This document shows, piece by piece, positions 40,973-49,899 of a stretch of DNA of 64,000 bases (its first letter is position 1; each line of letters begins with the position of its first letter). The stretch lies in contig NZ_JACHMF010000001.1 in assembly GCF_014204895.1 (NCBI RefSeq), positions 4,774,001-4,838,000 on the forward strand, given 5' to 3'. The DNA comes from Paractinoplanes abujensis (GTDB lineage Bacteria > Actinomycetota > Actinomycetes > Mycobacteriales > Micromonosporaceae). The notes beneath the pieces are model-generated. The model made no database searches, was not told where the DNA came from, and saw nothing but the letters and a program-made list of their open reading frames with translations. The translations under genes and the position numbers were made by a program.

Positions 40973-41689
40973 TCAGGTTCGCTCGAACGGTTGCAGCAGG
41001 CCCGAATAGCGTTTCGCGGGCGGGGGCGCGTACTCGCCCCGCGTCGACGTGCGCAGTTCGAGAGTGATCAGCGACTGCACCAGGACCGTGGCCGCGGCGA
41101 CCCCGTCGATCACCGGCACCCCCAGCTCGGCGCTCATCGCCGAGGCGAAGTCGGCCATGCCCGCGCAGCCGAGCACGATCACGTCCGACTCGTCCCGCTC
41201 GAGGGCGTGCCGGGCCAGCGCGACGACCTCCTTGCGAGCGGCCGGGTCCGACTCGAGGTCCAGGACCGGGATATCGCAGGCGTGCACCCCGCGACAGGCT
41301 CCCGCGGCCACGTAACGCCCGGCCAGGTCGTGCGCGCGCCCCTTCGTACGGGAAAGGGTGGTCACGACGCTGAAACCGCGGCCCACCATCGTCGCCGCGT
41401 GCATGGCGGCCTCGGCGAGGCCGACCACCGGACCGGCCGCCACCTCGCGGGCGGCGTCCAGGCCGGGGTCGCCGAAGCAGGCCAGCACGTACCCGTCGGC
41501 GTCGTGCAGGGCGGCCAGGATGCCCGGCACCGCGAGGGCCTCGTCGTAGTGACTCTCGATCGAGGCCGGGCCCATCGCCGACGTGACCGCCTCCACGACG
41601 GTGCCCGGACCGGCCACGGCCCGGGCGCTCGCCGCGATCAGCGCGGTCATCGACTCCGTGGTGTTGGGGTTGATGACACGGATCCGCAT
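40973..41689 (-). CDS. Asp/Glu/hydantoin racemase family protein
   Basis: The 238-residue racemase has the two catalytic cysteines in VLACFGDPGLDAAREV and VIVLGCAGMADF. The N-terminal MRIRVINPNTTESMT is typical of hydantoin/allantoin racemases. It lies one base downstream of the NCS1 transporter gene in the same operon, which supports hydantoin or allantoin as substrate. ATG at 41689. Confidence 0.87.
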   Translation of the reverse strand: MRIRVINPNTTESMTALIAASARAVAGPGTVVEAVTSAMGPASIESHYDEALAVPGILAALHDADGYVLACFGDPGLDAAREVAAGPVVGLAEAAMHAATMVGRGFSVVTTLSRTKGRAHDLAGRYVAAGACRGVHACDIPVLDLESDPAARKEVVALARHALERDESDVIVLGCAGMADFASAMSAELGVPVIDGVAAATVLVQSLITLELRTSTRGEYAPPPAKRYSGLLQPFERT

Positions 41690-41690
41690 C

Positions 41691-43232
41691 TCAGACCGCC
41701 GCCCCCGCCGGCTCCTCCTCGACCCGGCTCAGCTGCTTGACCTTGAACACCTCGGCCAGCACGAAGTACACCGCGAAGCCCAGCGCCATGCCGATGAACC
41801 AGCTGTACTGGGCCACCGTCTTCATGTGCGGACCGGTCGTCCAGAGCACCGGGACCATGGCGACCGCGGCTCCCACCCCGGTCGAGACGACCGCCGCCGG
41901 GTTGTATCCACGCCGATAGTGATAGCGGCCCTCGGGCGACATGGTGAACATGTCATCGACGTCGACCCGCTGGCGGCGGATCAGGTAGTAGTCGGCGATC
42001 AGCACTCCGAACAGCGGCCCGATGAAGGCGCCCAGCGTCTCCAGCGTGTAGTGGATGACGTCCGGGTTGTTGTAGAGGTTCCACGGTGTGAGCAGCACCG
42101 ACCCGACCGCGGCGATCATGCCGCCGGCCCGCCAGCTGATCCTCTGCGGGCTGACGTTGGAGAAGTCGAACGCGGGCGAGATGAAGTTGGCCACGATGTT
42201 GATGCCGATGGTCGCGATCGTGAAGGTCAGCGCGCCCAGGGCGATCGCGAAGGTGCTGTCGATGCGCGACACCGTCTCGACCGGGTCGGTGATCAGCTCG
42301 CCGAACACCGGCAGGGTCAGCGACGCGGTGACGACGACCAGGATCGCGAAGAACAGGAAGTTCAGCGGCAGGCCGAGCAGGTTGCCCCGTTTGACCGCGG
42401 CGAACGACTTGCCGTAGCGGGAGAAGTCGCCGAAGTTGAGCATCGGGCCGGAGAAGTAGGACACCACCAGGGCGATCGCGCCCAGCATGACCGGCACCGC
42501 GTCCCAGCCGTGATACCGCACGTCGCCCAGGTTGAGGTCGATCTCGCTCCAGCCCGCCCGGTAGATCAGGTAGCCGCAGAGCAGGATCATCACGACGTAG
42601 ACGGCCGGGCCGCAGAAGTCGATGAACTTGCGGATCGTCTCCATGCCGGTCCAGAACACGGCCGCCTGCAGAACCCAGAGCAGCGCGTACGTGCACCACC
42701 CGAGCAGCGGCAGGCCGAGGAAGCCGTACTGGTCGACGTCGGCGTACGGGGCCAGGCCGGGCCAGAACTTGAGGACCACGACGTCGAGCGCGGCCGAGGC
42801 CAGGTAGGTCTGGATGCCGTACCAGGCGACCGCGATCGCGCCCCGGATGATCGCGGGCACGTTCGCCCCCAGCACCCCGAACGCGGCCCGGTTGATCACC
42901 GGGTAGGGCACGCCGGTGACCTGGCTGGGCTTGGCCACCAGGTTGCAGAAGAAGTAGACGATCGTGATGCCGACGACCAGCGAGACGAGCACCTGCCAGC
43001 TCGACAGGCCCAGCGCGAACAGGCTGCCCGCGGTCACGTAGCCGCCGACGCTGTGCACATCGGACATCCAGAACGCGAAGATGTTGTACGAACCCCAATG
43101 CTGTTTCCGCAGAGGCGCCAGGTCCTCATTGGTCAGGCGGGGGTCGTACGTGGGTTTGATGACGCCGCTGCCCACCGGCATGCCGGCGGCTTCGACCATG
43201 TCCTGGTGTTTGCTGGTTGTGATGTCGGCCAT
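41691..43232 (-). CDS. NCS1-family hydantoin/allantoin/nucleobase permease
   Basis: A 513-residue transporter with about twelve membrane helices. NCS1 features: LRKQHWGSYNIFAFWMSDVHSVG across helix 1, PVINRAAFGVLGANVPAIIRG, and NFGDFSRYGKS. Substrates of the family are nucleobases, hydantoins and allantoin with Na+ or H+. ATG at 43232; no obvious Shine-Dalgarno. It sits between the regulator and the racemase. Confidence 0.9.
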   Translation of the reverse strand: MADITTSKHQDMVEAAGMPVGSGVIKPTYDPRLTNEDLAPLRKQHWGSYNIFAFWMSDVHSVGGYVTAGSLFALGLSSWQVLVSLVVGITIVYFFCNLVAKPSQVTGVPYPVINRAAFGVLGANVPAIIRGAIAVAWYGIQTYLASAALDVVVLKFWPGLAPYADVDQYGFLGLPLLGWCTYALLWVLQAAVFWTGMETIRKFIDFCGPAVYVVMILLCGYLIYRAGWSEIDLNLGDVRYHGWDAVPVMLGAIALVVSYFSGPMLNFGDFSRYGKSFAAVKRGNLLGLPLNFLFFAILVVVTASLTLPVFGELITDPVETVSRIDSTFAIALGALTFTIATIGINIVANFISPAFDFSNVSPQRISWRAGGMIAAVGSVLLTPWNLYNNPDVIHYTLETLGAFIGPLFGVLIADYYLIRRQRVDVDDMFTMSPEGRYHYRRGYNPAAVVSTGVGAAVAMVPVLWTTGPHMKTVAQYSWFIGMALGFAVYFVLAEVFKVKQLSRVEEEPAGAAV

Positions 43233-43267
43233 AGTGGTGACGCTAGGTACCGGCCGTTTCACAGGGA

Positions 43268-43984
43268 TTAGCGGAAATGTATATCTTCCTCGGCTTCGAA
43301 CAGGCCGGTGTCCACCGGGAGGGCACCGATCGCGGTCTGCAGCCGGTGGTGGTGGGCGGCGAAGACGGCGGCCAGGGCGTCGGCGTCACGCCTCTGGAAG
43401 GCGGCCAGCATGCCCGCGTGATCGGCGTGCAACTGCTCCCGCTCCGTGCTGTCCAGATGCGACATCGGCTGCAACGGCTCGGTCTGATTCCACGCCAGGT
43501 CGAGCATGTGCAGCAGGCGGCGCATCCGGCACGGGCGGATCAGGGCCAGGTGGAAGCGCCGGCTTTCCCGGTGATAAAGGCGCCCGTCGTACGCGGTGAT
43601 CGCCGCGTCCAAGGCCCGCAGCGCCGAACGGGCCTGAGCGTCGTCGTCCGCGCAGGCCCGTTCCACAGCCGCGCGCAACCCGGCCGTCTCCAGCGCCTCG
43701 CGCACCAGGTAGATCTCCGCGAACTCGCGCGCGGTCATCATGGCCACCCGATACCCACCGTTGGGCCGATGATCGACGAGCCCCTCCCCGATCAACGTCA
43801 TCAGAGCTTCCCGTACGGGGATCCGGCTCACTCCGAACGCGGCCGCCACCGCGTCCACGGGGATGGCCGAGCCCGGCGGCACCTGCCCGTCCAGGATGAT
43901 GCTGCGCAGCTCGTCCTGCGGGCTCCCGAGCGGCCGGTCGGTCAAGCGCGAGATCAGCACCGATCGGCGCCGGGGTCCGGGCAT
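43268..43984 (-). CDS. GntR-family (FCD) transcriptional regulator
   Basis: The 238-residue regulator has an N-terminal winged helix (VAAAFGVSRIPVREALMTLIGEGLVDH across helices) and a C-terminal FCD ligand domain. The FCD part has metal-type histidines (FHLALI, HADHAGML, AAHHHRL). First gene of the operon; it probably represses transporter and racemase until the substrate is present. ATG at 43984. Confidence 0.9.
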   Translation of the reverse strand: MPGPRRRSVLISRLTDRPLGSPQDELRSIILDGQVPPGSAIPVDAVAAAFGVSRIPVREALMTLIGEGLVDHRPNGGYRVAMMTAREFAEIYLVREALETAGLRAAVERACADDDAQARSALRALDAAITAYDGRLYHRESRRFHLALIRPCRMRRLLHMLDLAWNQTEPLQPMSHLDSTEREQLHADHAGMLAAFQRRDADALAAVFAAHHHRLQTAIGALPVDTGLFEAEEDIHFR

Positions 43985-44150
43985 GACGGGAATCTAGACG
44001 GGGTCCGTTACAAAGCCGGTCACCTGCGCCTCCTCCGCTGTGGCCCGCGTCACTCCCTCTACGCAAGCACCTCTCTGCCCTCAGCGGAAGGGGAAGTCGG
44101 GGCCGGAGGGTCTGATTAGGCTGAAGGACACTCGCCTGGGAGGTATGTCG

Positions 44151-44750
44151 GTGGAGATGCGCCACGATCCGATGCGGTGGGGTCAGCCGCCACAGTCGCC
44201 GGAGTCCTCGTCGCCGGGCCTGCCGGGCTGGCTCGAGGAGAAGCTTTTCGACCAGCGGATCGTGATGGTCCGCGGCCAGCTCACCTCGGAGGCCGCCTCG
44301 GGCATCGCCGCGGCCCTGATGACGCTCGACGCGCACGGCCCGGCCCCGGTGCAGCTGCACGTGGCCAGCGCCGGAGGCGAGCTCGGGGCCGCGCTCTCGG
44401 TCATCGACGTGATCGACTCCATGGCCGCGCCCGTGCAGGCCGTCGTCACGTCGCAGGCGGGCGGGGCCGTCGTGGCCCTGCTGGCCGCGGCCGAGCGCCG
44501 CGCGGCGTACCGGCACGCCCGGTTCAAGCTCAACGAGCCCCGCTCGGCCGGCGTCACCGGCACCGCCGACGAGGTGGCCCGGGCCGCCGGGCAGCACCTG
44601 CGCGAGCTCGAAGAGATCACGCTGCGACTGGTCGAGGTGACCGGTCAGTCCCGCAGCCGCGTCGAGGACGACATGTCCGCCGGCCGCAGCCTGACCGCGC
44701 AGGAGGCCCTGGAGTACGGGCTGATCGACGAGATCCTCGGCAAGGCATGA
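44151..44750 (+). CDS. ClpP-like protein lacking catalytic Ser and His
   Basis: A protein of about 199 residues with the ClpP fold: LFDQRIVMVRGQLTSEAA, VQLHVASAGGELGAALSVIDVID, and the end LTAQEALEYGLIDEIL. Against active ClpP, the catalytic Ser block (QAASMG) is QAGGAV and the catalytic His block (IHQP) is LNEP, so Ser and His are both missing. An Asp may remain in VEDDMSAG. It should not be an active serine protease. GTG at 44151 is favoured because GGGAGG lies seven bases upstream; ATG at 44145 is too close. It stands alone, with no clpX or second clpP nearby. Confidence 0.82.
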   Translation: MEMRHDPMRWGQPPQSPESSSPGLPGWLEEKLFDQRIVMVRGQLTSEAASGIAAALMTLDAHGPAPVQLHVASAGGELGAALSVIDVIDSMAAPVQAVVTSQAGGAVVALLAAAERRAAYRHARFKLNEPRSAGVTGTADEVARAAGQHLRELEEITLRLVEVTGQSRSRVEDDMSAGRSLTAQEALEYGLIDEILGKA

Positions 44751-44784
44751 AAAACGGGCCCCGGGATCACCCGGGGCCCGTTTT
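44751..44784. terminator. Bidirectional terminator between clpP-like and L11-like genes
   Basis: AAAACGGGCCCCGGG / CCCGGGGCCCGTTTT, a perfect 15-bp stem with loop ATCA, A-run on one side and T-run on the other. It serves both convergent genes. Confidence 0.93.
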
Positions 44785-44795
44785 CACAGACGGGA

Positions 44796-45221
44796 TCAGA
44801 CGTTGACCTTCACGCCCATGGAACGGGCGGTGCCGGAGACGATCTGGATCGCGGCGTCGATGTCGTTCGCGTTGAGGTCGGGAAGCTTGCGCTCGGCGAT
44901 CTCCTTGACCTGGGTCGCGCTGAGCGTGCCCACGGTCTGGGTCAGCGGGTTGGACGCGCCCGACTGGATGCCCAGAGCCTTGCGGATCAGGAAGCTGGTC
45001 GGCGGCGTCTTGTAGGCCAGCGTGTGGCTGCGGTCCTCGTAGACCGAGACGATGACCGGGATGATCTCGCCGCGGTTCTTCGCCGTCGCCTCGTCGTACT
45101 CGACCTTGACGGCACGCATGTTGGCCCCGGTCGGACCAAGCATCTTGCCGAGGTCGACCATCGCGGCGTTACCCGCCTCAAGCGCGAGGGTTACCTCATG
45201 AGTCTTCTTCTTGGGCGGCAT
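44796..45221 (-). CDS. Divergent ribosomal protein L11 (uL11) paralogue
   Basis: The 141-residue protein matches L11 through its length: MPPKKKTHEVTLALEAG at the start, RGEIIPVIVSVYEDRSHT, and the rRNA-binding end LPDLNANDIDAAIQIVSGTARSMGV. The usual proline-rich helix (PAPPVGPALGQHG) is replaced by MVDLGKMLGPTGA, with one residue fewer and no prolines at the thiopeptide/factor contact positions. It is not next to nusG or rplA, where the canonical rplK normally sits, so it is likely a second copy. ATG at 45221 has AAGGAG nine bases upstream. Confidence 0.85.
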   Translation of the reverse strand: MPPKKKTHEVTLALEAGNAAMVDLGKMLGPTGANMRAVKVEYDEATAKNRGEIIPVIVSVYEDRSHTLAYKTPPTSFLIRKALGIQSGASNPLTQTVGTLSATQVKEIAERKLPDLNANDIDAAIQIVSGTARSMGVKVNV

Positions 45222-45241
45222 TGCGTAGGGCTCCTTAGGGT

Positions 45242-45268
45242 GAGCTGCAAGCTTTGATGACGCAGCTC
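45242..45268 (-). promoter_or_regulatory. Leader hairpin before the L11-like gene
   Basis: GAGCTGC / GCAGCTC pairs over seven bases with a 13-base loop that itself contains AAGCTTTG. It ends a few bases upstream of the AAGGAG ribosome site, so folding could affect translation. Confidence 0.5.
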
Positions 45269-45291
45269 GCCAGCTACTAACACACGACAAC

Positions 45292-45340
45292 CCCGAGACC
45301 TTACACTCGCCGCGATAAGCGGGTCAAAACGGGTCTCGGG
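45292..45340 (-). terminator. Hairpin after the transglycosylase gene
   Basis: CCCGAGACC and GGTCTCGGG are perfectly complementary, with about 31 bases between. It lies 26 bases beyond the stop of the gene at 45367 and may end that transcript before the L11-like leader. Confidence 0.5.
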
Positions 45341-45366
45341 TACTGCCCACTAGTGTATCTCGGGCC

Positions 45367-46173
45367 TCAGAACTGGTCGCACTCGCACCGGCTCATCAGC
45401 GAGCGCACCGCCGCCACGTACTCCGGGTTGGGCAGGGTCTTGGTCTCGGCGGCCGCCTCGATCGCCCCCTGACCCGCGTTGTAACCCGAGATGACCACGT
45501 TCAGCAGGCACCACGAGGTGTGCGACTTGCACTTGCTGGTGCTCAGGTTGTAGTTCTCCTTGAAGTAGTTCTGCCCCGCCCACCGGGTGAACCAAGCGAT
45601 GTAGTTGGCCCCGGCATACGCGTTGTCCTTGTAGTTCTTCGCGTCGTACTGAAGGCCGAACCGGTTGTTGACGAAGTCGACGGTGTCCGGCATGACCTGC
45701 ATGACACCCGTGCCGCCGTCGCAGTTGTGGATGTTGGTCTGCCAGCCGCTCTCCTGCCAGGCGATCGCCTTGACGAGCGGATAATTCAACTTCAAGGTCG
45801 GAGCTTCCGTACGCCAGTAGACGCGCGCCGAGGCCGACTTGAGCGCCTTCTTGACCGTCTTCTTGGCCACCGGCTTCGTCTTGTCGTAGTGCGCGCAGGC
45901 CGGCAGCTCGCTCCAGAACGCGGGCTGGGTAGGCTCGGTGGCTTTCGGCGTTTTTGTCGTTTTCCTGGGCTTGGGCGCTGTGGTGGTCACCACCGGTTCC
46001 GGCGTCGGCGACTCCGTGATCGGCTCGAACTCGGGCTCCTCGGCGACCGGCGAAGCCGATTCCGTGGCCGCGGGCGGAGCCGCCACGTCGTCGTCCCCGC
46101 CGCCGACCAGGCCGCACCCGGCTACCACGGCCAGCGTGGCCAGTGCCGCTGCCACCTGCAATCTTCGTGCCAT
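45367..46173 (-). CDS. Transglycosylase SLT-domain lipoprotein
   Basis: A 268-residue secreted protein. Lipoprotein signal MARRLQVAAALATLAVVAGC with lipobox VAGC. A Pro/Thr/Glu-rich linker follows (residues about 30-85), then an SLT-like lytic transglycosylase domain with the catalytic Glu in IAWQESGWQTN and the motif GGTGVMQVMPDT. It ends VVISGYNAGQGAIE. It should cleave peptidoglycan at the membrane surface. ATG at 46173; TTG at 46176 would add one residue. Confidence 0.88.
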   Translation of the reverse strand: MARRLQVAAALATLAVVAGCGLVGGGDDDVAAPPAATESASPVAEEPEFEPITESPTPEPVVTTTAPKPRKTTKTPKATEPTQPAFWSELPACAHYDKTKPVAKKTVKKALKSASARVYWRTEAPTLKLNYPLVKAIAWQESGWQTNIHNCDGGTGVMQVMPDTVDFVNNRFGLQYDAKNYKDNAYAGANYIAWFTRWAGQNYFKENYNLSTSKCKSHTSWCLLNVVISGYNAGQGAIEAAAETKTLPNPEYVAAVRSLMSRCECDQF

Positions 46174-46318
46174 CAACCCGATCGCCCTCCCCCGTTCGCA
46201 CTGTCGAGGGGCACGCTAGCCCTCGGCCACACCCGGCCGCTGCACCCTTAAAGCAGGACTGAAACGTCGATCGAACCCCGAGCCTCCGATCGCAACCTGG
46301 ACCGGGGACAATGGTGGT

Positions 46319-48184
46319 ATGCAGACCCGCACCGACCTACGCAACGTCGCCATCATCGCTCACGTCGACCATGGCAAAACCACCCTGGTCGACGCCATGT
46401 TGCGTCAGGGCAGCCAGTCCCACGCGCGCGGCGAGATGGCCGACCGCGTCATGGACTCCATGGACCTGGAGCGGGAAAAGGGCATCACCATTCTCGCCAA
46501 GAACACGGCGATCAGCTACCAGCCCGCCGAAGGTGACCCCGTCACCATCAACATCATCGACACCCCGGGCCACGCCGACTTCGGCGGTGAGGTCGAGCGC
46601 GGCCTCACCATGGTCGACGGCGTCGCCCTGCTCGTCGACGCCTCCGAGGGCCCGCTGCCGCAGACCCGCTTCGTGCTGCGCAAGGCGCTGGCGGCCAAGC
46701 TCCCGATCATCCTGATCATCAACAAGGTCGACCGGCCCGACGCCCGCATCAAGGAGGTCGTCGACGAGACGTACGAGCTCTTCCTCGACCTCGACGCCGA
46801 CGAGCACCAGATCGAGTTCCCGATCGTCTACGCCTGCGCCCGCGACGGCATCGCCTCGCTGACCCAGCCCAAGGACGGCACCGTCCCGGAAGACTCGGCC
46901 GACCTCGAGGTGCTGTTCAGCACGATCCTGGAGACCATTCCCGCGCCCACCTACACCGAGGGCGCCCCGCTCCAGGCGCACGTCGTCAACCTCGACGCCT
47001 CGAACTTCCTCGGCCGGCTCGCGCTGTGCCGGGTGCACGAGGGCACGATCCGCAAGGGTCAGACCGTCGCCTGGTGCAAGACCGACGGCACGATCAGCAA
47101 CGTCCGCATCTCCGAGCTGCTGATCACCGAGGGCCTCGACCGCAAGCCGGCCGAGAGCGCCGGTCCGGGCGACATCATGGCCGTGGCCGGCATCGCCGAG
47201 ATCATGATCGGCGAGACGCTGGCCGACGCGGAGAACCCCAAGCCGCTTCCCCTGATCACCGTGGACGAGCCGGCCATCTCGATGGTCCTCGGCACCAACA
47301 CGTCGCCGCTGGTCGGCAAGGTCAAGGGGGCCAAGGTCACGGCCCGCATGGTCAAGGACCGCCTCGACCGCGAGCTCATCGGTAACGTCTCGCTGCGGGT
47401 CCTCCCGACCGAGCGGCCGGACGCCTGGGAGGTCCAGGGTCGTGGCGAGCTCGCGCTGGCCATCCTGGTCGAGCAGATGCGCCGCGAGAACTACGAGCTT
47501 ACCGTGGGCAAGCCGCAGGTAGTCACCAAGACCATCGACGGCAAGCTCCACGAGCCGGTCGAGCGGCTCACGATCGACGCCCCCGATGAATACATGGGCG
47601 CCATCACCACGCTGCTGTCCACCCGCAAGGGCCGGATGGAAGAGCTGATCAACCACGGCACCGGCTGGCTGCGCATGGAGTGGCTGGTCCCGGCGCGCGG
47701 CCTGATCGGCTTCCGGACGGAGTTCCTGACCGAGACCCGCGGCACCGGCATCATGCACCACCTGTTCGAGGACTACGAGCCGTGGTTCGGTGAGCTGCGC
47801 ACCCGCAACAACGGCTCGCTCGTGGCCGACCGCGCGGGCGCCGTCACCCCGTTCGCGATGATCAACATCCAGGAGCGTGGTCAGCTGTTCGTCGAGCCGA
47901 CCACCGAGGTCTACGAGGGCATGATCGTCGGTGAGAACTCCCGTGAGGACGACATGGACGTCAACATCACCAAGGAGAAGAAGCTCACCAACATGCGCGC
48001 GGCCAGCGCCGACAACACCGAGAAGGTGATCCCGCCGCGCAAGCTCTCCCTGGAACAGGCCCTCGAGTTCTGCCGCGAGGACGAGTGCGTCGAGGTCACC
48101 CCGGCCGCCGTCCGCATTCGCAAGGTCATCCTCGACCAGCAGACCCGAGGCCGCCAGGCCGCCCGCCGCAAGCACCAGCAGTAA
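46319..48184 (+). CDS. typA: TypA/BipA ribosome-associated GTPase
   Basis: The 621-residue translation-factor GTPase has G1 [10 protein letters not shown], switch region REKGITI, G3 [10 protein letters not shown], and G4 NKVDRPDA. The TypA-specific C-terminal block is [15 protein letters not shown] with a late [15 protein letters not shown]. It helps 50S assembly and stress adaptation. ATG at 46319. A strong terminator follows. Confidence 0.96.
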   Translation: MQTRTDLRNVAIIAHVDHGKTTLVDAMLRQGSQSHARGEMADRVMDSMDLEREKGITILAKNTAISYQPAEGDPVTINIIDTPGHADFGGEVERGLTMVDGVALLVDASEGPLPQTRFVLRKALAAKLPIILIINKVDRPDARIKEVVDETYELFLDLDADEHQIEFPIVYACARDGIASLTQPKDGTVPEDSADLEVLFSTILETIPAPTYTEGAPLQAHVVNLDASNFLGRLALCRVHEGTIRKGQTVAWCKTDGTISNVRISELLITEGLDRKPAESAGPGDIMAVAGIAEIMIGETLADAENPKPLPLITVDEPAISMVLGTNTSPLVGKVKGAKVTARMVKDRLDRELIGNVSLRVLPTERPDAWEVQGRGELALAILVEQMRRENYELTVGKPQVVTKTIDGKLHEPVERLTIDAPDEYMGAITTLLSTRKGRMEELINHGTGWLRMEWLVPARGLIGFRTEFLTETRGTGIMHHLFEDYEPWFGELRTRNNGSLVADRAGAVTPFAMINIQERGQLFVEPTTEVYEGMIVGENSREDDMDVNITKEKKLTNMRAASADNTEKVIPPRKLSLEQALEFCREDECVEVTPAAVRIRKVILDQQTRGRQAARRKHQQ

Positions 48185-48186
48185 AG

Positions 48187-48233
48187 ACACACGAAAACGG
48201 GCGCCGGTTCTCACCGGCGCCCGTTTTTCGTGT
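48187..48233. terminator. Bidirectional terminator between typA and terC
   Basis: ACACGAAAACGGGCGCCGGT pairs with ACCGGCGCCCGTTTTTCGTGT (one bulged T) around loop TCTC. A-run and T-run on opposite sides suit both convergent genes. Confidence 0.92.
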
Positions 48234-48238
48234 GCGTG

Positions 48239-49240
48239 TCAGGAGGGGGTGCCGGCCAGCTCTTTCCGCCGGTCGCGGGACGACTTGATCAGACTGGCCA
48301 CCGTGGCGATGCCGAGGGTGCCGATGATAACCAGGAGCGACAGCCAGATCGGGATCTCGGGGGCCCAGTGGACGCCGTCGCCGCCGTTGATGAAGTCGAG
48401 GTTGTTGGTGTGCAAGGCCTCGAGGAACAGCTTGACGCCGATGAAGGCGAGCACCGCGGCCAGGCCGTAATTGAGGTAGACCAGGCGTTCGAGCAGGCCG
48501 CCCAGCAGGAAGAACAGCTGCCGCAGACCCATCAACGCGAACACGTTGGCCGTGAAGACCAGATACGGCTCCTTGGTGATGCCGAAGATCGCAGGGATTG
48601 AGTCGAGCGCGAACAGCAGGTCCGTCGTGCCGATCGCGATCATCACGATCAGCATCGGTGTGAACAGGCGCTTGCCGGTCTCGGTGACCACCGTCATCCG
48701 GCCGCTGTCGAACGACGACGACACCGGCAGGGCGCGCTTGGCCCACCGGATCAAGATGTTCTCCTTGAAGTCCTCCTCGTCGTTCTCACCCTCCTTGAGC
48801 AGGGTGATCGCCGTGTAGACGAGGAACGCGCCGAAGATGTAGAACACCCACGAGAACTGCGAGATCAGCGCGGCGCCGGCGGCGATGAACAGGCCACGCA
48901 TGATCAGAGCCAGCACGATGCCGATGAGCAGCACCTTCTGCTGGAACTGCCGCGGCACGGCGAACCGGGCCATGATGATCATGAAGATGAAGAGGTTGTC
49001 GACGCTCAGCGAATACTCGGTGAGCCAGCCGGTGTAGAACTCCGCGGCCGGTCCCGCCCCGGCGAAGAACCAGAGGCCACCGCCGAACGCCAACGCGAGG
49101 GCGATGTAGAAGGCCACCCAGCCGCCCGACTCTTTCATCGAAGGCTCGTGCGGTCGCCGGCCGATGATCAGAAGGTCGATCGCCAGCACCACGACGACGG
49201 CAACCAGGGTGACGATCCACACCCAGGCGGAAATGTTCAA
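48239..49240 (-). CDS. TerC-family integral membrane protein
   Basis: A 333-residue protein with about nine helices and the two acidic TerC signatures EYSLSVDNLFIFMII and DLLFALDSIPAIFGI. TerC/Alx-type proteins are linked to manganese export and metalation of secreted proteins. TTG at 49240 has GGAGG seven bases upstream and starts the family's N-terminus (MNISAWVWIVTL). A manganese-type riboswitch precedes it. Confidence 0.92.
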   Translation of the reverse strand: MNISAWVWIVTLVAVVVVLAIDLLIIGRRPHEPSMKESGGWVAFYIALALAFGGGLWFFAGAGPAAEFYTGWLTEYSLSVDNLFIFMIIMARFAVPRQFQQKVLLIGIVLALIMRGLFIAAGAALISQFSWVFYIFGAFLVYTAITLLKEGENDEEDFKENILIRWAKRALPVSSSFDSGRMTVVTETGKRLFTPMLIVMIAIGTTDLLFALDSIPAIFGITKEPYLVFTANVFALMGLRQLFFLLGGLLERLVYLNYGLAAVLAFIGVKLFLEALHTNNLDFINGGDGVHWAPEIPIWLSLLVIIGTLGIATVASLIKSSRDRRKELAGTPS

Positions 49241-49315
49241 CTACAACCTCCGGCAGACACGGTTCGGCGCTGCGCCCGCACCGGGGGTAATCGGCGGGAA
49301 CAGCGACGTGCGACT

Positions 49316-49434
49316 GTCGGAGGTCTCTTCCGCCGCCGTCATGCACGAGTGGCGACCGCCGGCCCCGGGCACGCCCTCAGGGGGTGGGCGCTCCGTGTTG
49401 ACGAGACCGGCACGAGGGAATACTCCCCTCCTAC
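49316..49434 (-). ncRNA. yybP-ykoY-like manganese riboswitch upstream of terC
   Basis: On the minus strand, GGAGGGGAGTA (49431-49421) is followed by CGTCAACACGG (49403-49393). It closes with GAGACCTCC (up to 49317), which can pair with the first GGAGG. These three blocks, in this order, are the conserved core of the yybP-ykoY class, which binds Mn2+ and often controls TerC/Alx genes. About 75 bases remain to the terC start for the expression platform. No covariance search was run. Confidence 0.75.
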
Positions 49435-49899
49435 GGCAGCCATTGTGTCGCATCGAACGACCCAACGGCAGAGCACCCCGGGAAAGCGTGTCGAGTCTCT
49501 CGGCCCAACCCTCCCCAAACGCTCATCTTCACGTTACCCCGGCGGCCTTCCAGGTATCCGCTCCCGAGACCTTCACTCCTGTTCCTTCGCCACCCGGAAC
49601 AGGCCCAAGTCAGGCGTTGTGGCCGCCCTCACCCGCGGGCAACTCCGCTTCGTTCCTGCTCACGGCCTGGTGGTCGTCCTCTCCCGCCTGCTCGGGCCCT
49701 GTGGTCGCTCTCACCCGTAGGAACTCACCTGCCGGCGGCCTGGTAGTCCTTTCCCGCCAACTCGGCCCTGGTCGGTCTCAGCCGCGCCCAGCTCTGCCCC
49801 GTACCCCTCGAAGTCTTGTGATCGCCCGCCAGCCCCAACTCACAAGCTCTAGTGCGTCCTAGGAGGCTAGTTTGTTTGGGTCTGTGGGAGGCTGCCAGC
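49435..49899. other. Gene-free stretch between riboswitch and monooxygenase-like gene
   Basis: Contains the terC promoter (minus strand) and the promoter of the gene at 49900. A loose duplication of about 50 bases, built on CTGGTGGTCGTCCTCTCCCG, recurs near 49665 and 49740. Nothing else recognised. Confidence 0.45.
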
